A stretch of DNA of 44,202 nucleotides from JAGWGI01 sp050749785 (GTDB lineage: Archaea > Micrarchaeota > Micrarchaeia > Micrarchaeales > CABMGC01), in the NCBI GenBank assembly GCA_050749785.1, contig JBOGSA010000035.1, positions 1 through 44,202 of the forward strand, read 5' to 3'. Position numbers and translations under genes: made by a program. Shown one piece after another: positions 24,553-32,756 of the stretch; the first letter of the stretch is position 1, and each line of letters opens with the position of its first letter. Below the pieces are notes generated by a model. That model did not search any database and was not told the DNA's origin. It was given only the letters and a program-made list of their open reading frames with translations.

Positions 24553-26310
24553 TCACTGCCTCTGTATCATCTGTCTCTTTAGCTCTGCGATCTTGTCTAG
24601 CAGCTTTGTCTCCTGTTCGCTTAAAAGGCGCTTGAACTTGTTCCTGAGCAGCATCTCGCTGTTGTCATCAACAAGCGTGTAGAATGTCATATTTTCTTTT
24701 ATGTTCCTTCCAAGAACTGCATCGTCAACCGAAATTGCAAGGCTCTGGCCCGCCGTCCCTTCAGGCAATGATGCGCCGTTGTGCTGTATCTCACCTATCC
24801 TTCCAATCTTCTTTCCGCTTTCGTCCATAAGAAGATAGGACGGCTTTATCCTACCGACGACTATGTCCACTCCGAATACCGCCGGATTCGACACCCTAAA
24901 GAAGGCGTTCGGCAGCGCTTTTATCATCCCAGGGAAGGTTATTGCCTTTTCTGCATTCTCTTTCTCCATCTTTTTTGCATCCTCGAGCCACTCCTTGTAG
25001 TCGTCTAGCACTTTGTAGATGACGTTCTCGTTTATCACCTTGACTCCCGCAGCCATGCTTTCTGCTTCGGCATCGTAGGCTATGTTCACATTGAAGGAGA
25101 GCACCACGGAGTTGTAAGGATCGCTAGCCCGCATCGCAAATGCGTCAAGTATATCGCGCTTGTTTACGTCACCGAGTCCCTTCTTGCTGATGTGTATGTT
25201 CATACTCACCAGAAGTTTTGAGAGCGCCTCTAGGCTGCCTATCGTATCAACCTTTAGTATGACCCCTACCGGATCAGTTGCAAACGCCTCTTGTATTTCG
25301 GTCTTTATCTCATCGTTGTATGTGCTGGACCTTGTCGAAATTGCCAACGATCCCGGAAGCGCCTCCTCCAGACCAGATCCTGATATTTTTATTCCTGATG
25401 CAGCTGCAACAGAGTCTAGATAGTCGAACTTCGAAGTCGAGTCCCTTAGATCCTGCATGGCCTTCGGCTTGAGCAGTGCCTTTATTTTCGCCGTTCCTAT
25501 TCCGGCGGTGGTGGCGAATGCGATTGTGTCATTGACGTTCAGAGTTCCGTTATAAAGTATCACATCTATTGTTGTTCCCAGTCCCTTCTCCTCCTTCTTC
25601 TCAAGTATGCTTCCCTTTCCCGGTTCGCTCGGATCGATGTTGAGCCTTTCACCAAGAAACTTCTGCGAAAGTCCTGTCGCATAAACGAGCAACTCTGCAA
25701 TCCCCTCTCCAGTCTTTGCGCTAACAGGAAAGAGCGCAAACTCCCTCTGGAAATCCGTTATCCTGTCAAATCTCTCGCTGTTGAGTCCTATCTCGCTGAA
25801 CTTTCCTATAAGTTCGTAGATCCTTGCCTCTACTTCATTTACGACGTTCTGGTTTTGCTGTGAAATCGATTCCAAGAACGAGTATGTGTCCTTTTTCATC
25901 CATCCTGTGATAAGGTCAATCTTGTTCGCCGCGACTATGAACGGCGTTTTGTACTCCTTAAGTATGTCTATTGCCTCATATGTCTGTGGCTCAAAGCTCT
26001 TTGTTACATCCACCACTAAAATCGCAAGGTCGGCAACACTCCCTCCTCTTTTTCTTAGGTTGGTGAATGCCTCGTGTCCAGGAGTGTCTATGAAAAGAAG
26101 TCCGGGTATCACCATCTTCGCGCCGAACCTCTTGAGCAGATCTCCAGCAACCTTCTCAATTACATCCAGCGGCACCTCGCTTGCCCCGATGTGCTGTGTT
26201 ATCCCTCCTGCCTCCTTTTTTGCGATGGTGGTGCTCCTTATTTTGTCTAGCAACGATGTCTTTCCGTGGTCTACGTGACCCATTACGCTTATTATCGGCT
26301 GCCTTATCAT
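24553..26310 (-). CDS. infB: Translation initiation factor aIF5B (IF-2 homologue)
   Basis: GTPase that promotes subunit joining and initiator tRNA placement. G1 is GHVDHGKTS, G2 lies in GGITQHIGA, G3 is DTPGHEAF, G4 is NKID and G5 lies in SAKTGEG. Domains II-IV follow, with a helical C-terminus (LLSEQETKLLDKIAELKRQM). At about 585 residues it is the compact archaeal form with no intein. GTG at 26319 is also in frame, but the TATA box at 26337-26344 predicts a transcript start near 26314, so ATG 26310 is preferred. Confidence 0.95.
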   Translation of the reverse strand: MIRQPIISVMGHVDHGKTSLLDKIRSTTIAKKEAGGITQHIGASEVPLDVIEKVAGDLLKRFGAKMVIPGLLFIDTPGHEAFTNLRKRGGSVADLAILVVDVTKSFEPQTYEAIDILKEYKTPFIVAANKIDLITGWMKKDTYSFLESISQQNQNVVNEVEARIYELIGKFSEIGLNSERFDRITDFQREFALFPVSAKTGEGIAELLVYATGLSQKFLGERLNIDPSEPGKGSILEKKEEKGLGTTIDVILYNGTLNVNDTIAFATTAGIGTAKIKALLKPKAMQDLRDSTSKFDYLDSVAAASGIKISGSGLEEALPGSLAISTRSSTYNDEIKTEIQEAFATDPVGVILKVDTIGSLEALSKLLVSMNIHISKKGLGDVNKRDILDAFAMRASDPYNSVVLSFNVNIAYDAEAESMAAGVKVINENVIYKVLDDYKEWLEDAKKMEKENAEKAITFPGMIKALPNAFFRVSNPAVFGVDIVVGRIKPSYLLMDESGKKIGRIGEIQHNGASLPEGTAGQSLAISVDDAVLGRNIKENMTFYTLVDDNSEMLLRNKFKRLLSEQETKLLDKIAELKRQMIQRQ

Positions 26311-26336
26311 CTCAAACACTTGCGCTGTTAAGAAGC

Positions 26337-26344
26337 TATAAATA
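26337..26344 (-). promoter_or_regulatory. TATA box for infB
   Basis: TATTTATA on the minus strand, about 30 nt upstream of ATG 26310. It favours that codon over the GTG at 26319. Confidence 0.55.
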
Positions 26345-26358
26345 CCATTAGATGTATT

Positions 26359-26369
26359 AACTATAAAAA
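26359..26369 (+). promoter_or_regulatory. TATA box for ndk
   Basis: AACTATAAAAA centred about 22 nt upstream of the ndk ATG, with GGTGA (26377-26381) also between it and the start codon. Confidence 0.55.
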
Positions 26370-26385
26370 TATCCTAGGTGAGCAT

Positions 26386-26931
26386 ATGAGCAGAGAACTA
26401 ATATTCATAAAGCCTGACGCGATAGAAAGAAAGCTTGTTGGCACTATAATCTCAAGGTTTGAAGAGACCGGCCTTACCATGCAGAAAGTAAAGAAGGGAA
26501 GGATATCCCCTGAACTAGCAGAGTTGCTCTATCCTGATTCTGAGACGCAGCTCAGCGGAATGGGCGGCAAGACGCTTTCGTCTATGTCGGAAAAGGGAGG
26601 AACAGAGATGGTAATGAAGCTCTTTGGAACCACAGACCCACTTGGTATCGGCAAGCAGCTCAACCAGTGGAACAGGAAGTACGCAGTATCTACTGACGTA
26701 CTTGCAATCGTACTTGAGGGAGAGGATGCAGCAAACAAGTCGAGGGCACTCATTGGAAAGACTGATCCATCGATATCTCCAAAGGGGACAATACGCGGAG
26801 ACTACGGCAACGATTCAATTTACCAGGGAAACATTGAGATGAGGGCGTGCAGGAACCTTGTGCACGCATCCGACGCAGAGACATGCGAGGGCGACGTCGC
26901 TAATTTTGAGAAGCTCTTCTTCAAAGAATGA
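26386..26931 (+). CDS. ndk: Nucleoside diphosphate kinase
   Basis: Balances NTP and dNTP pools by phosphate exchange through a phospho-histidine. Motifs are LIFIKPDAIERKLVG at the start, GTIRGDYG, and the catalytic NLVHASDA. At 181 residues it is about 30 longer than the usual 150. The insertion (about residues 45-80, SETQLSGMGGKTLSS onward) falls in the middle, before VLAIVLEGEDA, and resembles the longer form found in some archaea. It is divergent from infB. Confidence 0.94.
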   Translation: MSRELIFIKPDAIERKLVGTIISRFEETGLTMQKVKKGRISPELAELLYPDSETQLSGMGGKTLSSMSEKGGTEMVMKLFGTTDPLGIGKQLNQWNRKYAVSTDVLAIVLEGEDAANKSRALIGKTDPSISPKGTIRGDYGNDSIYQGNIEMRACRNLVHASDAETCEGDVANFEKLFFKE

Positions 26932-26971
26932 GACGAAAGCTGAGAAAGGAATTTAACTTCGTGAGAGGTAA

Positions 26972-26996
26972 ATCCCACATGCTTTAGCGGCGGGAT
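26972..26996 (+). repeat. Degenerate IS605-type right-end hairpin
   Basis: ATCCC at 26972-26976 pairs with GGGAT at 26992-26996, with an inner GC-TTTA-GC tip. The flanks GGTAA and GAGAGCG look like the right ends of IS200/IS605-family elements, where a GC-rich stem carries a TTTA loop. The middle of the stem is mismatched, suggesting decay. No transposase frame adjoins it. Confidence 0.45.
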
Positions 26997-27057
26997 GAGA
27001 GCGAACCGCAGATAATTAGAAGCCCCTTTACCATCAGGGCATATTGGCATCGATACC

Positions 27058-27072
27058 ATCTTGGTTGATTGG
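27058..27072 (+). repeat. 15-nt direct repeat, copy 1
   Basis: ATCTTGGTTGATTGG occurs here and again at 27221-27235, 163 nt apart. The second copy directly precedes the intact end hairpin at 27240-27260, so a duplicated element end is likely. Between the copies no gene is recognisable. Confidence 0.7.
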
Positions 27073-27220
27073 TATGTTCTCGCTTCATCTGATTTGCCTG
27101 ATTGGAAGTCAGGTCTTATATCCCATCTACGAAATTTATCCTTTCGGATTCCGACGTGTCCCGCCGTATAATTGTATTTTGTCAATTGCATTTATATACT
27201 TTTTATTTCATATTATATCA

Positions 27221-27235
27221 ATCTTGGTTGATTGG
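27221..27235 (+). repeat. 15-nt direct repeat, copy 2
   Basis: Exact second copy of the repeat at 27058-27072, lying just left of the IS605-type hairpin. The stretch 26932-27263 has no convincing gene and appears to be element remnants plus the regulator's promoter (TATA-like TTTATATAC near 27190-27199). Confidence 0.7.
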
Positions 27236-27239
27236 GAAG

Positions 27240-27270
27240 CCCACACTCTTTAGAGGTGGGAGGATGTCAC
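27240..27270 (+). mobile_element. IS605-type right-end scar
   Basis: CCCAC-A-CTC-TTTA-GAG-GTGGG (27240-27260) folds into a hairpin with a TTTA tip and is followed by AGGATGTCAC. This is the general layout of right ends of IS200/IS605 elements, where the same sequence forms the 3' end of the TnpB guide RNA. No tnpA or tnpB accompanies it. It falls in the 5' leader of the downstream regulator and its ATG may even be used as a start codon. Confidence 0.5.
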
Positions 27271-27299
27271 ATGCCTGCAGAGAACTAATTCCTGAGTCT

Positions 27300-27821
27300 A
27301 TGTCGATAGGTATGATCAAGGATTCCGAAAGCAAGCGAATCGAACTCGCGTCAAAGAGCGTCAGCGAGCTAAAACAGATACTAAGAGAGAAAAAGGGCAA
27401 CCGCAAGGATAGCACACTTAAGACCCTAGCGTACAATCTCAAGATAGCCTTACAAAAAAACGTGTTCGACAAGCTTATCCAGCAAAAGAGCCGCTCAGAG
27501 ATTGCAAGTGAGCTTGACATGAGCCAAGATACTGTAAAGACATTCAGGAGCAGCCTGCGTGCTGTTGGCCTAATAACCTACAAGGGAGACCTCTATAAAG
27601 AACAAGTAACGGCGTCTATCGCCACGTCATACAAGACTATTGACCAGATAAGCAGTGAGCAAAGAATTCCACCCATCACGATATACCGCATAATCGAGCG
27701 CTTTGAAAACTTGGGCATGCTCTATGTTTCGGGCACAATCAGCCAAAAAGGGAAGAAGTCGTATCTCTACAAGCTCAAGCCAAACTGGATGGAGATGTAC
27801 GAAAATGCGATGCAAAAGTAG
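27300..27821 (+). CDS. Helix-turn-helix transcriptional regulator
   Basis: About 173 residues. Two helix-turn-helix units are visible: SRSEIASELDMSQDTVKTF followed by RSSLRAVGLITYKGD, and KTIDQISSEQRIPPITIYRI followed by IERFENLGMLYVSG with a wing-like KGKKSYLYKL. This fits a tandem winged-helix DNA-binding protein; the effector is unknown. The start is uncertain: in-frame ATGs lie at 27264 (inside the IS-end scar), 27300 and 27312. The upstream promoter seems to come from the mobile-element remnant. Confidence 0.7.
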   Translation: MSIGMIKDSESKRIELASKSVSELKQILREKKGNRKDSTLKTLAYNLKIALQKNVFDKLIQQKSRSEIASELDMSQDTVKTFRSSLRAVGLITYKGDLYKEQVTASIATSYKTIDQISSEQRIPPITIYRIIERFENLGMLYVSGTISQKGKKSYLYKLKPNWMEMYENAMQK

Positions 27822-28130
27822 CTACATTCCCATCATTGTCGCCCGAATGTTCCTGCTTATCATCTCAGGGGTCCACATCGGCTCCCACTCCAGCTCAAGG
27901 TTTACCTCGCCGTGATCCAGGAGCTCTTCTAATCTAAGTTCTGCGTCTGCCATTATGACGCTTGTGACTGGGCACATCGGACTTGTCATAGTGAGCTTAA
28001 CCTTCACGTTGTTTTGCTTGTCAATCTTGACATCATGTATCAATCCAAGATCGACTATGTTTATGCCCAGCTCAGGGTCGTTGCATTTCCTAAGAACGTC
28101 GGTTACCTGTTTTATCGTTAACTGCTCCAT
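27822..28130 (-). CDS. MIP18/SufT family (DUF59) protein
   Basis: A 102-residue protein with the DUF59 pattern: NDPELGINIVDLGLIHDV near the start and LTMTSPMCPVTSVIMADAE carrying the conserved cysteine. Members act in iron-sulfur cluster assembly or delivery (SufT, MIP18, PaaD). It stands alone on the minus strand, convergent with the regulator with no gap. Which Fe-S client it serves cannot be told. Confidence 0.88.
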   Translation of the reverse strand: MEQLTIKQVTDVLRKCNDPELGINIVDLGLIHDVKIDKQNNVKVKLTMTSPMCPVTSVIMADAELRLEELLDHGEVNLELEWEPMWTPEMISRNIRATMMGM

Positions 28131-28160
28131 GCTAATACCTGCCCGTCAAAAACTAAAAGC

Positions 28161-31100
28161 TTAATGTGGGGAGCACTGTCCGGAGGATGTCATCCAGAGG
28201 CAGTTGAGATTGCTAGAGCAGATATTGCCTCCCATGTCCCTGTTGAGGCTGGTTGAATTCTGCGAGTACTTCACGCACATTATCCCCGCAAGGCTCTGGT
28301 TTAGGAGCAGGTTCTGCTGCACGCTCTCGATGGTGGCATTAAGGAATCTAATGCCACTGGCGCCTTTGTTTGCAGTGTTGTTCAAAATGTTGAAACCGGT
28401 TCCCTTGACAAAGGCCATGGAGTTGTTCGCGTTGATTATCCTGTTATTGGATATCATTCCCTGCAATGAGTTGGTTACGAATACCCCGTAAGAGGCGTTT
28501 AGCACCTTGTTGTTGTTTATCATCGGGTAAGATGTACTGTACACGCCAATTGAAACATTTGCCGTGGTTGCTATGGTGTTGTTCTGTATCAATGTTCCAT
28601 ATCCGCTTGTCCTAACCGCGTTGGTGAAGTTCTTTAGGTAGCAGTTCTCAAGTTCGACTTTGCTTGAATTTATGACATTGAGGAAAGTACCACCATTTGT
28701 TGCAAGTATCGTATGGTGGCCGCAGTTTATGACCGTACCGTTTGCCGTGGTGGCTGGCCTTGGGGTGCTGTTGGTGACAGGGGTAGGCGGAGTGTTGAAT
28801 ACTGTGAAGCATGTGCCACCGAACTTATAGAGCGCATCGCCGGTGTAATCAATGTATGCGCCCAAGCTTATCGCAGCGCACGGCTGCTGCTGCACCGTAG
28901 GATTGAGCTCTACCATCCATCTGCAATTGCCTTTAGTGCTCCCGAAGTTGATCCCGCCGAGTTCGGAGTAGATGCCGATGCTCGAGTTTGTGCATATGTA
29001 ATCTAGTTTGGTGTTTGCGCTTGCGGAGTTGTTGAAGATCCTGTTGTTTGCGGAATTGGTTATCACGAATCCGTATCCGTTGTTTAGTGTGGCGTTGTTG
29101 AAAGAGAAGATGTTGTTTGATGAATTTGTTATGGTAAAGCCGTCAGTTGAGTTGCTGCCCGCTGTTGCGGATGCGCTGTTCATAGTTACGTTGCTACTTG
29201 TCAACTTGTTAAGCACGAATGCCGCGTAAGCCGTAGCGCTGGTCACATTATTGCCATATAGCGCTGCATCAGTCAAATTCTTTAGCGAGTATCCGATTCC
29301 AGAGTTTATCACACGGTTGTTTAGCAGCGTTATCAGGCTTGAGTTGCTTGATGATATTCCAGTCTGGAACCTGTTGACGTTGCACTTCTGTACGGTCACG
29401 TTATCATCAGCGCTGCCAATGAAGATTCCGGTTCCAGAGAGGCTTCCACTTATCTGGTAGTTGTTGCAGCTGAAGTCGACATTTGAAGTTTGTATGTTTA
29501 TGCACTTGTTTCCACCTATCAGGTTTCCAGTGAGCGAGTAGCTCCCGCTCTGCAGTATTGTATCACAATTATTCACTGGCACAAGGGTGATAGGTGGTTT
29601 CTGCTTCACTGCGCAGCTGTTTGCCCAGCTGCAGTCTGATGTGCCGCAAGATATTCCCTGGTACTGGTTCTGCGTTCCGTTGTACGTTCCAGCGCTGCAG
29701 TAAATGTCCGACTTGGTGTTTGATTGATATTTGCCAGTGTTGAAAGAGATGCTTGTAGTCTTGTCCACGTATGCGCCATAAGCATTCTTGCTCGCATTGT
29801 CATTTCCCAATATGACCGAACCGGTTCCATTCAGATAGATTCCATAAGTGCTGTTAAGCACAGTGGTGTTAAGCACCGCGCCCAGAGTTCCATTTGTGAG
29901 CTTTATGCCATACTGGGCATTAGATACTGTAAGATTGGAAATCTTGATATTGAAGTTGAAGCTGGCAAATACGCCTACAGTGTCATTGCGGAGCACGCAG
30001 TTGCTTATCGTGGTGTTGAATTGACTAGAGGCGTTTATGGCGTATGGCGCATTAGAGATCGTGTTGCCGTTGCAGTTCAAGTTCACGTTTGGGGACAATA
30101 TCCTTATGCACGGATAATTCTTTGCAAGCGGGTTGGAGGTGTTTAGGTAGTTGTTCATGTCAAGGCTCTGTGCGAGCGTGTATCTCCCTCCCCCATTTAT
30201 TGATCCGCAGCTGTTTATCGACTTAGAGCCGAGCGTCACTGCGGATATGTTTGAGGGTATGTTGGTGGATGTGCACTGCGCAAAGTTGCATCCGTAGTTG
30301 TATGCGCACGTAGAGGAGCTGAACTGGTTGTTTTGCCTAAAGCTTGCGTTGAGGCTGTTGCACACAAGGTCCTCAGGGTTGCCTGTCATTATATCCTTCT
30401 GGAAGGTGTTGTTGGTCGAGTTAATAACCATGCCGTAGTATGCGTTTTCAAGTACCGCATCACCAATGATCCTGTTGAATCCCCCCTTGTAAAGTCCCAG
30501 CGCGCCGCTCTTGCTTGATGCCGAGCTCACGGTGTTGTTTGCGACTATGTTGTTGCTCGATGAATTAAGGAATATTCCAGACATTGCGCTCTTGGTGACA
30601 TTGTTAAACACCAGTTTTGAGTTTGTGGTGTTGTTTAGGTATATATCATATGAAAACGAAGAGAGTGCGAACCCACTTACCGTGACGTTGCTAAAACCAC
30701 CCACATATATTCCGTAAGTGAATGGAGGAACGCCTGTGAATGGCCCGCTTCCAGTGAGCTTATTCTGATTCCCAACAAGCTGGACGTTGCCGCTTTTCAC
30801 GTTTATGCACGCTCCCCTGTTCAAGTTGACGTTGATGTCCTTGCTCAGATAATATGAGCCAGGTTTGGTTATGTTCATGCATCCCTGAATTTCGGATTGC
30901 AAGCTCGCTATTGTCGTGACCGTAGTTCCACCACCAGTTGTGGAGGGCTTTATTCCTATTATCACGACACCGACCACAATCAGAACTATCAGTGCGAGAA
31001 CACCTAGAACAATTCTTATGTTGCCGCCGGACTGTCTCTTCTTCAAGCGCTCTATTGCATCCTGATCCTGACCGTACTGCCCCTGCGCCTGGTTCACCTG

Positions 31101-31166
31101 TTGGTCTAAATCAGGTTGTTGAGAGGATTCAGGCGATAGATTAAGGGGAAAATTGTAGCCAAACAT
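28161..31166 (-). CDS. Membrane-anchored parallel beta-helix (NosD-like) surface protein
   Basis: About 1001 residues. A cytoplasmic Gln/Asp-rich head (QQPDLDQQVNQAQGQYGQDQ) and a basic stretch precede a single transmembrane helix near residues 50-72. The exterior part consists of repeated right-handed beta-helix rungs (N-N-x-I/V, e.g. NNIVANNTVS, LLNNRVINS, GLNNNKVLNAS-type patterns) in at least three blocks, each opened by a paired-cysteine segment such as NVNLNCNGNTI, VDFSCNNYQISG and GTVINCGHHTI. Very many NxS/T sites suggest heavy N-glycosylation. Function may be adhesion or polysaccharide binding. ATG 31166 is chosen because a TATA box lies 27 nt upstream; ATG 31175 is too close to it. 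Confidence 0.85.
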   Translation of the reverse strand: MFGYNFPLNLSPESSQQPDLDQQVNQAQGQYGQDQDAIERLKKRQSGGNIRIVLGVLALIVLIVVGVVIIGIKPSTTGGGTTVTTIASLQSEIQGCMNITKPGSYYLSKDINVNLNRGACINVKSGNVQLVGNQNKLTGSGPFTGVPPFTYGIYVGGFSNVTVSGFALSSFSYDIYLNNTTNSKLVFNNVTKSAMSGIFLNSSSNNIVANNTVSSASSKSGALGLYKGGFNRIIGDAVLENAYYGMVINSTNNTFQKDIMTGNPEDLVCNSLNASFRQNNQFSSSTCAYNYGCNFAQCTSTNIPSNISAVTLGSKSINSCGSINGGGRYTLAQSLDMNNYLNTSNPLAKNYPCIRILSPNVNLNCNGNTISNAPYAINASSQFNTTISNCVLRNDTVGVFASFNFNIKISNLTVSNAQYGIKLTNGTLGAVLNTTVLNSTYGIYLNGTGSVILGNDNASKNAYGAYVDKTTSISFNTGKYQSNTKSDIYCSAGTYNGTQNQYQGISCGTSDCSWANSCAVKQKPPITLVPVNNCDTILQSGSYSLTGNLIGGNKCINIQTSNVDFSCNNYQISGSLSGTGIFIGSADDNVTVQKCNVNRFQTGISSSNSSLITLLNNRVINSGIGYSLKNLTDAALYGNNVTSATAYAAFVLNKLTSSNVTMNSASATAGSNSTDGFTITNSSNNIFSFNNATLNNGYGFVITNSANNRIFNNSASANTKLDYICTNSSIGIYSELGGINFGSTKGNCRWMVELNPTVQQQPCAAISLGAYIDYTGDALYKFGGTCFTVFNTPPTPVTNSTPRPATTANGTVINCGHHTILATNGGTFLNVINSSKVELENCYLKNFTNAVRTSGYGTLIQNNTIATTANVSIGVYSTSYPMINNNKVLNASYGVFVTNSLQGMISNNRIINANNSMAFVKGTGFNILNNTANKGASGIRFLNATIESVQQNLLLNQSLAGIMCVKYSQNSTSLNRDMGGNICSSNLNCLWMTSSGQCSPH

Positions 31167-31188
31167 GCAAATCATTCTATGAATACGT

Positions 31189-31198
31189 CTTTTATACT
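31189..31198 (-). promoter_or_regulatory. TATA box for the beta-helix protein gene
   Basis: AGTATAAAAG on the minus strand, centred 27 nt upstream of ATG 31166, predicting a leaderless mRNA. Confidence 0.6.
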
Positions 31199-31233
31199 AA
31201 TTCTTGCACTTATTTATATCTAACTTTATTGTT

Positions 31234-31307
31234 GCCTCGGTAACTCAGCTCGGCAGAGTGGCTGCTTCGTAAGCAGTAAGTCGGGGGTTCAAATCCCTCC
31301 CGAGGCT
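31234..31307 (+). tRNA. tRNA-Thr (anticodon CGT)
   Basis: A complete 74-nt cloverleaf with no intron and no encoded CCA. The acceptor stem GCCTCGG/CCGAGGC is perfect; the D arm is ACTC-AGCTCGGCA-GAGT. The anticodon stem GCTGC/GCAGT encloses the loop TTCGTAA with anticodon CGT. The T arm is GGGGG-TTCAAAT-CCCTC. Discriminator U fits archaeal tRNA-Thr. An AT-rich TATA-like TTTATATC lies about 20 nt upstream. Its last base overlaps the stop codon of the convergent permease gene. Confidence 0.95.
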
Positions 31308-32227
31308 TATTTCCTTTCAGGCACGCTTGTCTTGTGCCTGAGCATCTCTCTTATGCCTAGTGCCAAGCTGGTCATCCCAATCCCTCCAACAACCAGCACT
31401 ACAGCTAGGGTTGCTATTCCTATGGAATCGAGGTTGGGTATCGGATTCCCTGTGCCTATGCCAATATTGTCTAGGTATGGAAAGAGAATCACAGCTATTC
31501 CTATCAGCGAAAACATGAAACCTCCGTAGTAGAGTGTTCGCCCTGCGGTCTTCCTTGCGATGTAGGTGACCTTCTCTTCGCCGAGCTTCTTTATCCTTGC
31601 AAGATTCGCAAACAGAGCCCCAAAAACAATCTGCATGAGCATTGTGCCTATTCCAAAAGCCAATCCCACCAGTGGCGCATACCAGATGCTTGGAACCTGT
31701 GGGGCAAGTATGAATGTGATTATCGTTGCGTACGCTCCGAAGCCAAAGCCTGCGATCAAGCCGTGAACCGTTGCCATCTTGAGCGGCACCTGCTTTAACT
31801 TTTCCTCATGCAGCGGCATACGCTCGGCTTTCTCAGTGTGATGCTTTTCTCCATGGAGCAGAACATCAAATGGTATGTGCAGATATTTTTTCTTGTTAAG
31901 TATGTAAGCGCCTGCGACTGCCATTGCTATTCCCACTATCACATATACGGGCCCATTAAGATCGTACTGTCTATATATCGCAGCGAGCCCGATAAATCCC
32001 AGTGTCGTCAAGAACGCCCTCTGTAACGTGAATCCTGAGGAAAAGGCAAAGCCGGCCTTCATACCTTTTTTTGTGCTGTAGCTGCCCACCGCATAGCTGA
32101 ATGTTATCGGCCATGTATGCTCGTCTGGTGTTACGCCGTGCAGTATGCCAAGTATGAATGCGATTACCAATATTGTAATGATGCTAAGGCCGCCAGGCGG
32201 GTTTAGTATGTAGTTTAAATCAAGCAT
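31307..32227 (-). CDS. Nickel/cobalt permease (NicO/NiCoT-like)
   Basis: A 306-residue membrane protein with about seven or eight hydrophobic helices. Near the N-terminus GILHGVTPDEHTWPITFSYAVGS resembles the HxxxDHxxxI nickel-binding motif of helix II in NiCoT/NicO permeases. A second His motif, MATVHGLIAGFGFGAY, starts the C-terminal half, and a His-rich cytoplasmic loop (LLHGEKHHTEKAERMPLHEE) lies between. The direction of transport is not provable, but the neighbouring divergent nikR and shared operator sites point to regulated nickel uptake. Confidence 0.78.
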   Translation of the reverse strand: MLDLNYILNPPGGLSIITILVIAFILGILHGVTPDEHTWPITFSYAVGSYSTKKGMKAGFAFSSGFTLQRAFLTTLGFIGLAAIYRQYDLNGPVYVIVGIAMAVAGAYILNKKKYLHIPFDVLLHGEKHHTEKAERMPLHEEKLKQVPLKMATVHGLIAGFGFGAYATIITFILAPQVPSIWYAPLVGLAFGIGTMLMQIVFGALFANLARIKKLGEEKVTYIARKTAGRTLYYGGFMFSLIGIAVILFPYLDNIGIGTGNPIPNLDSIGIATLAVVLVVGGIGMTSLALGIREMLRHKTSVPERK

Positions 32228-32239
32228 TTCAAATACCTA

Positions 32240-32307
32240 TTAATAACTATTCCTAAATAAGTTAATAACTAAATATTAATAAACCTTGTGAACTAAGTTA
32301 TTAACTT
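32240..32307. promoter_or_regulatory. Putative NikR operator cluster
   Basis: TTAATAACT occurs at 32240-32248 and 32262-32270 (22 nt apart, about two helical turns) and inverted as AGTTATTAA at 32296-32304. The last two belong to a perfect 12-bp inverted repeat, AAGTTAATAACT at 32259-32270 and AGTTATTAACTT at 32296-32307, with a 25-nt spacer. They occupy the gap between the nickel permease and nikR and overlap the AT-rich promoter region. Confidence 0.6.
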
Positions 32308-32363
32308 TAATAAAACTCGAAATCTATTAATACTAGTTTGACCTTATTAATATTGGAGATAAA

Positions 32364-32756
32364 CTGGAAATACTTAGCATTTCGATTGACAAGCAGTCGC
32401 TCAAGCAGCTTGAAGAAGTCCAAAAGAAACTTGGTTTTAAGAGCAGGTCCAAGATGCTGCGAAATGCAGTGCTAAGCATGCTCAAGGACTACGAAGGCCT
32501 TGAATCCCTGAAAGGAAATGTTGAGAGCGTATTTGTTCTTACTTATAAGGAATCTGAAAAAAATCATGTCTCTGACATGTTGCATAAGTTTGAGGATGCG
32601 ATAAAGACGGAGTTGCACCAGCATCATTCAGGAACATGCATTGACATTCTCAACATAAACGCAAACGCAAACAAGACAAGGGAATTCTTCAGTGTGCTAA
32701 AAAGAAATAAATGCGTGTATTCGGTGTCGTGCACGATAATAAGGGAGACAAGATGA
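32364..32756 (+). CDS. nikR: Nickel-responsive regulator NikR (apparent CTG start)
   Basis: From CTG 32364 the product is 130 residues, the normal NikR length. The ribbon-helix-helix domain is EILSISIDKQSLKQLEEV followed by GFKSRSKMLRNAV. The metal-binding ACT-like domain has VESVFVLTY, then His (in DMLHKF), and HQHHSGTC. The spacing His-x10-His-x-His matches the NikR nickel ligands, though the final gap to Cys is 4 residues instead of 5. No ATG, GTG or TTG exists in frame before ATG 32454, which would delete the whole DNA-binding domain. GGAG at 32355-32358 sits 5 nt before the CTG. The stop overlaps msrB by ATGA. Confidence 0.85.
   Translation: MEILSISIDKQSLKQLEEVQKKLGFKSRSKMLRNAVLSMLKDYEGLESLKGNVESVFVLTYKESEKNHVSDMLHKFEDAIKTELHQHHSGTCIDILNINANANKTREFFSVLKRNKCVYSVSCTIIRETR

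Noticed and set aside
26820..27191. Minus-strand frame that vaguely resembles a TnpB C-terminal tail
   Set aside because: It runs into ndk in antisense, lacks the TnpB zinc finger and catalytic residues, and the hairpins here read as right ends on the plus strand.
27102..27263. Upstream extension of the helix-turn-helix regulator
   Set aside because: It would cover the repeats and the IS-end hairpin; hydrophobic low-complexity translation with no domain.
29724..30146. Long plus-strand frames inside the beta-helix gene
   Set aside because: They are antisense shadows caused by the biased Asn/Ser/Thr codon use of the repeats.
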